The notes beneath the pieces are model-generated. The model was not told the origin of the DNA, did not search any database, and saw only the letters and a list, made by a program, of their open reading frames with translations. A stretch of DNA of 64,000 nucleotides, from the NCBI GenBank assembly GCA_947623455.1, contig OX392528.1, positions 56,686,322 through 56,750,321 on the forward strand. The letters run 5' to 3'. This document shows positions 36,301 through 48,020 of this stretch, piece after piece; positions within the stretch are counted from its first letter, which is position 1, and each line of letters begins with the position of its first letter. The translations under genes and the position numbers were made by a program. The stretch is from Mimachlamys varia. Lineage: Eukaryota; Mollusca; Bivalvia; Pectinida; Pectinidae.

Positions 36301-39300
36301 GGTGATACCTGTGATGTAACGCGGACATTATGGTAGGTGATACCTGCGATGTTATGCGGACATTATGGTAGGTGATACCTGTAATGTAACGCGGACATTA
36401 TGGTAGGTGATACCTGTGTTATAACACGGACATTATGTTAGGTGATATCTGCGATGTAACGCGAACATTTTGTTAGGTGATACCTGCAATGTAACGAGGA
36501 CATTATGTTAGGTGATACCTGTGATGTAACGCGGACATTTTGTTAGGTGATACCTGTGATGTAATGCGGACATTATGTTAGGTGATACCTGCGATGTAAC
36601 ACCGACATTTTGTTAAGTGATACTTGCGATGTAACACCGACATTATGTTAGGTGATACCTGTGATGTTATGCGGACATTGTGTTAGGTGATACCTGTGAT
36701 GTAATGCGGACATTATGGTAGGTGATACCTGTGATGTAACGCGGACATTATGTTAGGTGATACCTGTGATGTAACGCGGACATTATGTTAGGTGATACCT
36801 GTGATGTAACGCGGACATTATGTTAGGTGATACCTGTGATGTAACACCGATATTATGGTAGGTGATACCTGTGATGTAACACGGACATTATGTTAGGTGA
36901 TACCTGCGATGTAACGCGAACATTTTGTTAGGTGATACCTGCAATGTAACGAGGACATTATGTTAGGTGATACCTGTGATGTAACGCGGACATTATGTTA
37001 GGTGATACCTGTGATGTAACGCGGACATAATGTTAGGTGATATCTGTGATGTAACGCGGACATTATGTTAGGTGATACCTGTGATGTAACGCGAACATTA
37101 TGTTAGGTGATACCTGTAATGTAACGCGGACATTATGTTAGGTGATACCTGTGATGTAACGCGGACATTATGGTAGGTGATACCTGTGATGTAACGCGGA
37201 CAATATGGTAGGTGATACCTGTGATGTAACGCGGACATTATGGTAGGTGATACCTGTGATGCAACGCGGACATTATGGTAGGTGATACCTGCGATGTTAT
37301 GCGGACATTATGTAAGGTGATACCTGTAATGTAACGCGGACATTATGGTAGGTGATATCTGTGTTGTTATGCGGACATTATGTTAGGTGATACCTGTGAT
37401 GTTATGCGGACATTATGTTAGGTGATACCTGTGATGTTATGCGGACATTATGTTAGGTGATAACTGTAATGTAACGCGGACATTATGTTAGGTGATACCT
37501 GTGATGTAACGTGGACATTATGGTAGGTGATACATGTGATGTTATGCGGACATTATGTTAGGTGATACCTGTGATGTAACGCGGACATTATGTTAGGTGA
37601 TACCTGTGATGTAACGTGGACATTATGGTAGGTGATACCTCTGATGTTATGCGGACATTATGCTAGGTGATACCTGTAATGTTATGCGGACATTATGTTA
37701 GGTGATACCTGTGATGTAACGTGGACATTATGGTAGGTGATACCCTTGATGTAACGCGGACATTATGGTAGGTGATACCTCTGATGTTATGCGGACATTA
37801 TGTTAGGTGATACCTGTAATGTAACGCGGATATTATGGTAGGTGATACCTGTAATGTAACGCGGACATTATGGTAGGTGATATCTGTGATGTAACGCGGA
37901 CATTATGGTAGGTGATACCTGTGATGTTATGCGGACATTATGTTAGGTGATACCTGTGATGTAACGCGGACATTATGTTAGGTGATACCTGTGATGTTAT
38001 GCGGACATTATGTTAGGTGATACCTGTGGTGTTATGCGGACATTATGGTAGGTGATACCTGTGATGTTATGCGGACATTATGGTAGGTGATACCTGTGAT
38101 GTTATGCGGACATTATGTTAGGTGATACCTGTGATGTAACGCGGACATTATGTTAGGTGATACCTGTGATGTAACGTGGACATTATGGTAGGTGATACCT
38201 CTGATGTTATGCCGACATTATGTAAGGTGATACCTGTGATGTAACGCGGACATTATGTAAGGTGATACCTGCGATGTTATGCGGACATTATGGTAGGTGA
38301 TACCTGTGGTGTAACGCGGACATTATGTTAGGTGATACCTGTAATGTAACGCGGACATTATGTTAGGTGATACCTGTGATGAAACGCAGACAATATGTTA
38401 GGTGATACCTGTAATGTAACGCGGACATTATGTTAGGTGATACCTGTGATGTTATGCCGACATTATGTTAGGTGATACCTGTGATGTAACGCGGACATTA
38501 TGGTAGGTGATACCTGTGATGTAACGCGGACATTATGGTAGGTGATAACTGTAATGTAACACCGACATTATATTAGGTGATACCTGTGATGTAACGCGGA
38601 CATTATGGTAGGTGATAACTGTGATGTAACGCGGGCATTATGGTAGGTGATACCTGTGATGTAACGCGGACATTATGGTAGGTGATAACTGTAATGTAAC
38701 GCGGACATTATGTTAGGTGATAAATGTAATGTAACGCGGACATTATGGTATGTGATACCTGTGATGTAACGCGGGCATTATGGTAGGTGATACCTGTGAT
38801 GTAACGCGGACATTATGGTAGGTGATAAATGTAATGTAACGCGGACATTATGGTAGGTGATACCTGTGATGTAACGCGGACATTATGTTAGGTGATACCT
38901 GTAATGTAACACGGACATTATGTTAGGTGATACCTGTGATGTAACGCGGACATTATGGTAGGTGATACCCTTGATGTAACGCGGACATTATGGTAGGTGA
39001 TAACTGTGATGTAACATGACATTATGGTAGGTGATACCTGTGATGTAATACCGACATTATGTTAGGTGATACTTGTAATGTAACGCGGACATTATGTTAG
39101 GTGATACCTGTGATGTAACGCGGACAATATGTTAGGTGATACCTGTTATATAAAGCGTACATTATGGTAGGTACAGTGTAGGTGATACCTGTGATGTAAC
39201 GCGGACAATATGTTAGGTGATACTTGTAATGTAACGCGGACATTATGTTAGGTGATACCTGTGATGTAACGCGGACATTATGTAAGGTGATACCTGTGAT

Positions 39301-42300
39301 GTAACGCGGACATTACGGTAGGTGATACCTGTGATGTAACGCGGACATTATGGTAGGTGATACCTGTGATGTAACGCGGACATTATGTAAGGTGATACCT
39401 GTGATGTAACGCGGACATTACGGTAGGTGATACCTGTGATGTAACGCGGACATTATGGTAGGTGATACCTGTGATGTAACGCGGACATTATGGTAGGTGA
39501 TACATGTGATGTAACGCGGATATTATGTTAGGTGATACCTGCGTTGTAACGCGGACATTATGGTAGGTGATACCTGTGATGTAACGCGGATATTATGGTA
39601 GGTGATACATGTGATGTAACGCGGACATTATGTTAGGTGATACCTGTGATGTAACGCGGACATTATGGTAGGTGATACCTGCGATGTTATGCGGACATTA
39701 TGGTAGGTGATACCTGTAATGTAACGCGGACATTATGGTAGGTGATACCTGTGTTGTAACACGGACATTATGTTAGGTGATATCTGCGATGTAACGCGAA
39801 CATTTTGTTAGGTGATACCTGCAATGTAACGAGGACATTATGTTAGGTGATACCTGTGATGTAACGCGGACATTATGGTAGGTGATACCTGTGATGTAAT
39901 GCGGACATTATGTTAGGTGATACCTGCGATGTAACACCGACATTTTGTTAAGTGATACTTGCGATGTAACACCGACATTATGTTAGGTGATACCTGTGAT
40001 GTTATGCGGACATTGTGTTAGGTGATACCTGTGATGTAATGCGGACATCATGGTAGGTGATACCTGTAATGTAACGCGGACATTATGTTAGGTGATACCT
40101 GTGATGTAACACCGATATTATGGTAGGTGATACCTGTGATGTAACACGGACATTATGTTAGGTGATACCTGCGATGTAACGCGAACATTTTGTTAGGTGA
40201 TACCTGCAATGTAACGAGGACATTATGTTAGGTGATACCTGTGATGTAACGCGGACATTATGTTAGGTGATACCTGTGATGTAACGCGGACATAATGTTA
40301 GGTGATATCTGTGATGTAACGCGGACATTATGGTAGGTGATACCTGTATTGTAACACGGACATTATGTTAGGTGATACCTGTGATGTAACGCGGACATTT
40401 TGTTAGGTGATACCTGCGATGTAACGAAGACATTATGTTAGATGATACCTGTGATGTAACGCGGACATTATGGTAGGTGATACCTGTGATGTAACGCGGA
40501 CATTATGTTAGGTGATACCTGTGATGTAACGCGGACATTATGTTAGGTGATACCTGCGATGTAACGCGGACATTTTGTTAGGTGATACCTGCGATGTAAC
40601 GAAGACATTATGTTAGATGATACCTGTGATGTAACGCGGACATTATGTTAGGTGATACCTGCGTTGTAACGCGGACATTATGTAAGGTGATACCTGTGAT
40701 GTAACGCAGACAATATGTTAGGTGATACCTGCGTTGTAACGCGGACATTATGTAAGGTGATACCTGTGATGTAACGCAGACAATATGTTAGGTGATACCT
40801 GCGTTGTAACGCGGACATTATGTAAGGTGATACCTGTGATGTAACGCGGACATTATGTTAGGTGATACCTGTGATGTAACGCGGACATTATGGTAGGTGA
40901 TACCTGTGATGTAACGCGGACATTATGGTAGGTGATACCTGTGATTAAACACGGACATTATGTTAGACGATACCTGTGATGTAACGCGGACATTATGTTA
41001 GGTGATACCTGTGATGTAACGCGGACATTATGTTAGGTGATACCTGTGATGTAACGCGGACATTATGTAAGGTGATACCTGTGATGTAACGCGGACATTA
41101 TGTTAGGTGATACCTGTGATGTAACGCGGACATTATGTTAGGTGATACCTGTGATGTAACGTGGACATAATGTTAGGTGATACCTGTGATGCAACGCGGA
41201 CATTATGGTAGGTGATACCTGTGATGTAACGCGGACATAATGTTAGGTGATACCTGTGATGTAACGCGGACATTATGGTAGGTGATACCTGTGATGTAAC
41301 GCGGACATTATGTAAGGTGATACCTGTGATGTAACGCGGACAATATGGTAGATGATACCTGTGATGTAACGCGGACATTATGTAAGGTGATACCTGTGAT
41401 GTAACGCGGACATTATGGTAGGTGATACCTGTGATGTAACGCGGACATTATGTAAGGTGATACCTGTGATGTAAAGCGGACATTATGGTAGGTGATACCT
41501 GTGATGTAACGCGGACATAATGTTAGGTGATACCTGTGATGTAACGCGGACATTATGGTAGGTGATACCTGTGTTGTAACACGGACATTATATTAGGTGA
41601 TACCTGTGATGTAACGCAGACAATATGTTAGGTGATACCTGTGATGTAACGCGGACATTATATTAGGTGATACCTGTGATGTAACGCGGACATTATGGTA
41701 GGTGATACCTGTGATTTAACACGGACATTATGTTAGATGATACCTGTGATGTAACGCGGACATTATATTAGGTGACACCTGTGATGTAACGCGGACATTA
41801 TGGTAGGTGATACCTGTGATTTAACACGGACATTATGTTAGATGATACCTGTGATGTAACGCGGACATTATGTTAGGTGATACCTGTGATGTAACGCGGA
41901 CATTATGGTAGGTGATACCTGTGTTGTAACACGGACATTATGTCAGGTGATACCTGTGATGTAACGCAGACAATATGTTAGGTGATACCTGTGATCTAAC
42001 GCGGACATTATATTAGGTGATACCTGTGATGTAACGCGGACATTATGGTAGGTGATACCTGTGATTTAACACGGACATTATGTTAGGTGATACCTGTGAT
42101 GTAACGCGGACATTATGTTAGGTGATACCTGTTATATAAAGCGTACATTATGGTAGGTGATACCTGTGATGTAACGCGGACATTATGGTAGGTGATACCT
42201 GTGATGTAACGCGGACATTATGGTAGGTGATACCTGTAATGTAACGCGGACATTATGTTAGGTGATACCTGTAATGTAACGCGGATATTATGTTAGGTGA

Positions 42301-42516
42301 TACCTGTGATGTAACGCGGACATTATGGTAGGTGATACCTGTAATGTAACGCGGATATTATGGTAGGTGATACCTGTGTTGTAACACGGACATTATGTTA
42401 GGTGATACCTGTGTTGTAACACGGACATTATGTTAGGTGATACCTGTGATGTAACGCGGACATTATGTTAGGTGATACCTGTGATGTAACGCGGACATTA
42501 TGTTAGGTGATACCTA
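30303..42516. repeat. giant 35-bp minisatellite, about 350 copies
   Basis: A 12.2-kb uninterrupted head-to-tail array of a 35-bp unit: GGTGATACCTGTGATGTAAC then GCGGACATTATGTTA. Variants alternate TAACGC / TTATGC / TAACACC and GTTAG / GGTAG / GTAAG. Blocks are duplicated at larger scale. One block recurs at an offset of exactly 1295 bp (37 units; 31906 and 33201); another recurs about 3.34 kb apart (36416 and 39751). A rare variant TTATATAAAGCGTACATT recurs near 35888, 39144 and 42131, with a close relative near 31857. It has no coding potential and lies in the putative first intron of gene C. Confidence 0.97.
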
Positions 42517-42520
42517 TTTC

Positions 42521-43020
42521 ATATATATGTATATACATTTGTAACGCGTATATTATCGAGGCGCTAGTTCTGGTGTAAAACGTTCTTGTATTGCCTCGTT
42601 GGCTTTACATGTTCTTCCTGTTTATATTCTGGCGTCTCTCCGGCTGTACGTGTTATCATAGGTTACCTATCTTACGCTTATCCTGCCATGAACATTTCAT
42701 GTGCACATATCTTTTCTTGAACAGATGTGATATTGAGTCATTACGAAGCACCAGAGTCAAATGCGTAAAAAAAACCCCGCTAAAACGAAAATGTTTACAG
42801 CAACGTTTTACATTCCTATGGGTTGCACAAAGGTAATGATACAAGGGTAAACTAAGTGGGCGACAGACATCTTATTCTAACGATACATTAAACCATGCTT
42901 TTTGATAATATCGCGTAGCCGTGCAATTGTAACGTTCCATTCGACATTTAAAAAAAAAAAAAGAACTTTCTGTCTAAGGTTGAAGTGAAATATTAGTTGA
43001 CACGTATTATTGTTTTCCAG
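42521..43020. other. end of gene C intron 1
   Basis: No gene recognised. An 81-codon frame at 42591-42836 has no domain and no supporting splice context. The acceptor TGTTTTCCAG closes the stretch. Confidence 0.4.
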
Positions 43021-43129
43021 ATGCAACAGGTACAACAGGTACAGCAGTTTAAACACGGTAACCCATACAAAGGATGGTTTCACGAGCCCAAGACACAGGA
43101 GAACAAACAGGAACATTATTCTGACAATG
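43021..43129 (+). CDS. gene C exon 2 (N-terminal tail, start)
   Basis: 109 nt after TGTTTTCCAG. The first codon is ATG, where gene D has GGG. A small 12-bp duplication (CAACAGGTA twice) makes QQVQQVQQ. It ends in SDN plus one base, donor GTAAGT. Confidence 0.78.
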
Positions 43130-46100
43130 GTAAGTAATATAAAACTGGTGTAGCGAGAACTGATCTGGCTACCATTCCCTAAATATTTTTTTATGAAGTT
43201 TTATTGTCACATGGGGCCGCGGTGGCCGAGTGGTTAAGGTGTCTAGACATTCTAGCACTAGCCCTCCATCTCTGGGTTGCGAGTTCAACACCAACGTTGG
43301 GCAGTTGCCAGATACTTACAATAGGTCGGTGGTTTTTCTACTGGTACTCCGGCATTCCCCAACTTCCTAAACCTGGCACGACATTAAATGACCCCGTCAT
43401 TTCAACAAATTGTATTGTAAAGAAAAGGATTGGACAACAGGCAAGCCTATATATGTCCTCTCCAATAGTTACCACATATATAAGTGAATAAAGAAACTAG
43501 TACAGTAGGGAATACACATACACACACTCACACAACACATCTATATGTGAACTCCGCCTCAATTATTATTACTATAAGGTGTGTAGTCATATAATAAAAC
43601 AGTGTAGTTTTTCACAGGGCATTGCGGGCGAGTAAATGACCCTGGCTGTTTATATGACGTAAAAAAAATAAGCAACAACTGCTTTTCATGACTGATTACT
43701 TGTTTAGTTGATACGACATGTCGCTGTAGATGATCATCCTCGATGATTGCACTACAAATTATTTTTTTGTTTGAATCTACATGTACAACCCCTGTGCCGA
43801 ACAGTGGCCGCTTTTAGCAAACGACAACAGTCAGCAATGAAAAGGAAGTATCTTTTATAGCGCCACCTACGAGAAGGGTCGTAACTCTTGACATCACACT
43901 ACTTTTCCCGCTATAGTGTTCGTCGTTAGTTATACAGTTGCCGTAGCCAAGGAAGGCAAACACCTATAACAAATGGAACATAATACTTATCAAATAGTCT
44001 TCCGATTCATTGTCATGTGAAATACTAAATAATGATAGCTGTGTAATTTTTCTAACTCATCTTTCAGATTTACGAGACTTGGTGGACAGTTTTGGGAGGA
44101 ACAGAGAAGGGAAAATGGCAACAAGAGAACTGCGCATGTGTTTTAATTTGCTTGGATTAAACCCTCACGTATCTGAACTTCGTGAAACTCTGACCATATT
44201 GACATGCGAGAAAAATGGTAACATATCTTTGTAACAATGGCTTAATGTTTTCATAGGAAAAAGAAACTTTAGCGACATAGCGCTTCAGCTAGAAAGTGGA
44301 AATATGTATTTAAACGAAAACGATTTTTTAAAAACATTTTCCTTACATTTTGTCGGAGATGTTTTTTTATTTTTGTCAATACGATTGTCACAGCGCGCGT
44401 TCAAACGATTGTGTGCACATTTTAATCGCTAAGTATTTCATCGTTGGTACATGTACATGCCGTTCATATATTGCATGTGTATACCGTATATCGTGCAACG
44501 TTGTGCACTCAATCCAGTGAATATTTACATACTTTTTTGCTTTCCATGAAATTTCGCCAACCTTTGTTGGAGTTCTGCCCCTTTCTGCAGATATTCTGTT
44601 TGGTATATTGTGTCAAGCGTATCTTATAAAGCACTGAAACGTTTTATTCGCAAACCTGACATACTACATCCTTATAATATACAATTGTGTTCTTTCGCTT
44701 TTTTGACAGTTCGACTATATTTGTTAAGGTTATGCCCCTTTTTGTAGAAATTATGTTGACTATCTAGTGAAGCAGTATTTTATCAAATTGGCATACTGTG
44801 TAACCCTATGAAAACTCCATCTTTACAACGATGTACTAACAAGTAGATTTTATTGACACTTCTCTTGTCTCTTGAATGACCAATATATATATTATGTACC
44901 TGTGCACAGTCATATCAATTGCAATTTTCGACCCCTTTTGCGGGATGGTTTAAGCAAAATTTAGGAGCAAAGATATCTCTCAGAAGTTTTCATTTGTGTT
45001 GACCACAAGTTCAAGATTACTTAAAGCATAAACTATCAGCATCTGAGAGGGTATTAGTTATCCTACAGATTTAAGTTTTAACTGGAATTGTCATCTGTAG
45101 GATTACCTCCATACAATCTACAGATATGTACTAACGACGTCGGGCTGACGAAATACTTAATGGGGTATTCGATTAAAACAAGTTCTGGATAACGAGTTCC
45201 AACTGTATTTCTAATGTATTGCTAATTATTAATTTCTCAATTTTGCCCCGACTAGATGGGATTGTCGAGACCGAGGACTTTGTGATATTGATGCGGACGA
45301 AACTGGGATCGGACGAGTTAAGTAAAGAGGATTTACAAGCAGCCTTTGCTCAGGAAGATAAGGACAACACTGGCGCTATTTCTCCGGATGCACTCCGAGA
45401 TATTCTTTCCGTTACTTCCTTACCTCCGGAAAAGATAAGTCAGCTAATAATAGAGGCGGACACTGATGGAGACGGTACGATTGATTTTGAAGGTACGTTT
45501 AGTTATAAAGGCGGACACTGATGGAGACGGTACGATTGATTTTGAAGGTACGTTTAGTTATAGAGGCCGACACTGATGGAGACGGTACGATTGATTTTGA
45601 AGGTACGTTTAGTTATAGAGGCGGACACTGATGGAGACGGTACGATTGATTTTGAAGGTACGTTTAGTTATAGAGGCGGACACTGATGGAGACGGTACGA
45701 CACTGACGGAGACGGTACGACACTGACGGAGACGGTACGACACTGATGGAGACGGTACGACACTGACGGAGACGGTACGACACTGACGGAGACGGTACGA
45801 CACTGACGGAGACGGTACGACACTGACGGAGACGGTACGACACTGATGGAGACGGTACGACACTGACGGAGACGGTACGACACTGACGGAGACGGTACGA
45901 CACTGACGGAGACGGTACGACACTGACGGAGACGGTACGACACTGACGGAGACGGTACGACACTGACGGAGACGGTACGACACTGATGGAGACGGTACGA
46001 CACTGACGGAGACGGTACGACACTGACGGAGACGGTACGACACTGACGGAGACGGTACGATTGATTTTGAAGGTTCATTTAGTTAGCATCATTCGTGCAA

Positions 46101-46367
46101 AACCACTAATGGGGATTGTTTTCATAAATGAAATTATTTTCAAAAATTCGGAATGAAATACAACAGCAATCCTGGCTTCGTTCACTAAAACGTAATTGTT
46201 AAGAGGTCTAGTTTAAAAATCCCTTTAAACTTTTGAGTGAGAAATATATACTCGCTAATTAAAATAACATTTTGTCAAGGCTTATACGTTAGTACCAAGT
46301 GTTATTTTGTAATACATTGTTACCATTTGTTACAGAATTTTACGCCTTATTCACGACGATGATCTGA
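43021..46367 (+). CDS. divergent calmodulin/troponin C-like protein, gene C
   Basis: Four coding exons (43021-43129, 44068-44217, 45256-45492, 46336-46367) encode 175 aa if translation starts at the exon-initial ATG at 43021. The N-terminus is Gln-rich (MQQVQQVQQF), then the tail motif KTQENKQEHYSDN shared with gene D. EF loop I (residues 46-57, GRNREGKMATRE) lacks the first Asp. Loop II (83-94, CEKNDGIVETED) lacks standard ligands. Loop III (121-132, DKDNTGAISPDA) has lost the position-12 Glu. Only loop IV (155-166, DTDGDGTIDFEE) is canonical. A single working site IV is what is known for molluscan troponin C, so that is one possible identity; a calmodulin-like protein with reduced Ca2+ binding is the other. 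The frame is open throughout. A noncoding exon near 20554 probably supplies the 5' end. Confidence 0.8.
43213..43390 (+). mobile_element. tRNA-derived SINE in intron 2 of gene C
   Basis: The head GGGGCCGCGGTGGCCGAGTG continues as a tRNA-Leu/Ser-like A box (TGGCCGAGTGGTTAAGG) and a B box (GGTTGCGAGTTCAACACC). The body is shared with 3873-4055. A matching tail (TGACCCTGGCTGTTTATATG) is at 43637-43660 after unrelated AT-rich DNA. The tRNA fold is not intact, so this is a SINE and not a tRNA gene. Confidence 0.75.
44068..44217 (+). CDS. gene C exon 3 (degenerate EF-hand I)
   Basis: 150 nt, phase 1 to 1. It encodes DLRDLVDSFGRNREGKMATR... and the start of loop II. It differs from gene D exon 3 at about 12 positions, only two of them within the first 95 nt. 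Confidence 0.87.
44218..45255 (+). other. gene C intron 3
   Basis: About 1.04 kb of AT-rich DNA with no exon, clear repeat or mobile element recognised. The acceptor GACTAG is atypical in having no strong pyrimidine tract. Confidence 0.6.
45256..45492 (+). CDS. gene C exon 4 (EF-hands II end, III, IV)
   Basis: 237 nt. It encodes DGIVETEDF..., the defective loop III and canonical loop IV up to residue 11, donor GTACGT. Reading through the donor gives a stop after about nine codons. Roughly two thirds identical to gene D exon 4 at DNA level. Confidence 0.87.
45453..46080 (+). repeat. exon-derived minisatellite (55-bp then 20-bp units) in gene C
   Basis: The last 40 nt of exon 4 plus 15 nt of intron form a 55-bp unit repeated at 45453, 45508, 45563, 45618 and 45673. 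Each unit has a copy of the loop IV codons and of the donor GAAG|GTACGT. The fifth unit then expands internally into 19 exact-register copies of a 20-bp unit, CACTGACGGAGACGGTACGA (45681-46060). A final half unit with a decayed donor (GAAGGTTCAT) follows. The minus-strand reading frames of up to 144 codons here are artefacts of the 20-bp period. Confidence 0.92.
46336..46367 (+). CDS. gene C exon 5 (C-terminus)
   Basis: Acceptor TTACAG. It completes Glu 12 of loop IV and encodes FYALFTTMI and TGA. Gene D ends in FYTLFTTMI. Confidence 0.85.
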
Positions 46368-46740
46368 AGACACAGTGACTCAAACCAATGGTAAAATGGA
46401 CTTGTATATCATACTGTTTTTCTGTACATATCGACCAGGAACACTGTTTTAGTTTTAAATTATTTGTTTCTTTTTAACTCTATAAATCATTTCAATCACC
46501 TTCTCCTGATAAATTACATGTCATTAAAGCGTTGTAAATTTGTCAAACTAATTGCACTTCTTCTCTGCAATTCGAAAAACAAAAATTATAATATTTCCGC
46601 CTTTTAACATTAAAATGATATATAAATAGCTGGTACTCATGATATTTGTTTGTTTAGGGCTGTAAATCAATAAATCTTAATAAACTGGTCCATAATTTAA
46701 AGCAGTTTTTATTTGTGTAAAGGCTTGGTTACAATAAAGA
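46368..46740 (+). other. gene C 3' UTR
   Basis: The start is similar to the gene D 3' UTR (CAAACCAATGGTA versus CAAACCAGTGGTA, then TGTATATCAT). AATAAA signals occur at about 46669 and 46733. Confidence 0.5.
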
Positions 46741-46881
46741 AGAACTTCTAAGGTATTAACTTGATCAAAAGATGGATGCGATAAGTCATATAGGAAATTT
46801 TGGTATTTGCTACATTACGTAGCAAATACCAAAATACTCTAGTCATGCTGCTTCATTGTACGTTGAAATAGAAGAAGTATA

Positions 46882-48020
46882 TATGTATTAGTAACAACAG
46901 GTATACAGTGTATATATGTATGAGTAACAACAGGTATACAGTGTATATATGTATTAGTAACAACAGGTATACAATGTATATATGTATAAGTAACAACAGG
47001 TATACAGTGTATATATGTATAAGTAACAACAGGTATACAGTGTATATATGTATAAGTAACAACAGGTATACAGTGTATATATGTATTAGTAACAACAGGT
47101 ATACAGTGTATATATGTATAAGTAACAACAGGTATACAGTGTATATATGTATAAGTAACAACAGGTATACAGTGTATATATGTATAAGTAACAACAGGTA
47201 TACAATGTATATATGTATTAGTAACAACAGGTATACAGTGTATATATGTATAAGTAACAACAGGTATACAATGTATATATGTATAAGTAACAACAGGTAT
47301 ACAATGTATATATGTATTAGTAACAACAGGTATACAGTGTATATATGTATTAGTAACAACAGGTATACAGTGTATATATGTATAAGTAACAACAGGTATA
47401 CAGTGTATATATGTATTAGTAACAACAGGTATACAGTGTATATATGTATTAGTAACAACAGGTATACAGTGTATATATGTATAAGTAACAACAGGTATAC
47501 AGTGTATATATGTATAAGTAACAACAGGTATACAGTGTATATATGTATAAGTAACAGCAGGTATACAGTGTATATATGTATAAGTAACAACAGGTATACA
47601 GTGTATATATGTATTAGTAACAACAGGTATACAATGTATATATGTATAAGTAACAACAGGTATACAATGTATATATGTATAAGTAACAACAGGTATACAG
47701 TGTATATATGTATTAGTAACAACAGGTATACAGTGTATATATGTATTAGTAACAACAGGTATACAGTGAATATATGTATTAGTAACAACAGGTATACAGT
47801 GAATATATGTATTAGTAACAACAGGTATACAGTGTATATATGTATTAGTAACAACAGGTATACAATGTATATGTATTACTAGCAACAAGTATACAATGTA
47901 TATGTATTACTAGCAACAGGTATACAATGTATATGTATTAATAGCAACAAGTATACAGTGTATATGTATTACATTTGTAGTACATGTAGCAATAGGTATA
48001 CAGTGTATATGTATTATAAT
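46882..48020. repeat. 33-bp minisatellite
   Basis: About 30 copies of GGTATACAGTGTATATATGT + ATAAGTAACAACA, decaying after 47875 to shorter units. The period is a multiple of three without stops, so frames of 324-349 codons are open on both strands; none has coding character beyond the repeat. Confidence 0.95.

Noticed and set aside
30303..42516. CRISPR array (regular repeats over 12 kb)
   Set aside because: There are no unique spacers; the units are contiguous 35-bp tandem copies, and the DNA is eukaryotic.
42591..42836. 81-codon frame just before gene C exon 2 as an N-terminal extension
   Set aside because: It is not in a frame or phase that joins to the exon at 43021, and gene D has no counterpart.
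43213..43290. tRNA-Leu or tRNA-Ser gene
   Set aside because: A and B boxes are present but the acceptor and anticodon stems do not close, and the same sequence continues into a SINE body shared with 3873-4055.
45609..46078. Minus-strand frames of 119-144 codons rich in Ser/Val/Arg
   Set aside because: Antisense of the exon-derived 20-bp minisatellite; open because the unit lacks stops in every phase.
46839..47888. Open frames of 324-349 codons on both strands
   Set aside because: They are translations of a 33-bp minisatellite whose period is a multiple of three; all are perfect 11-residue repeats and no splice or start context supports them.
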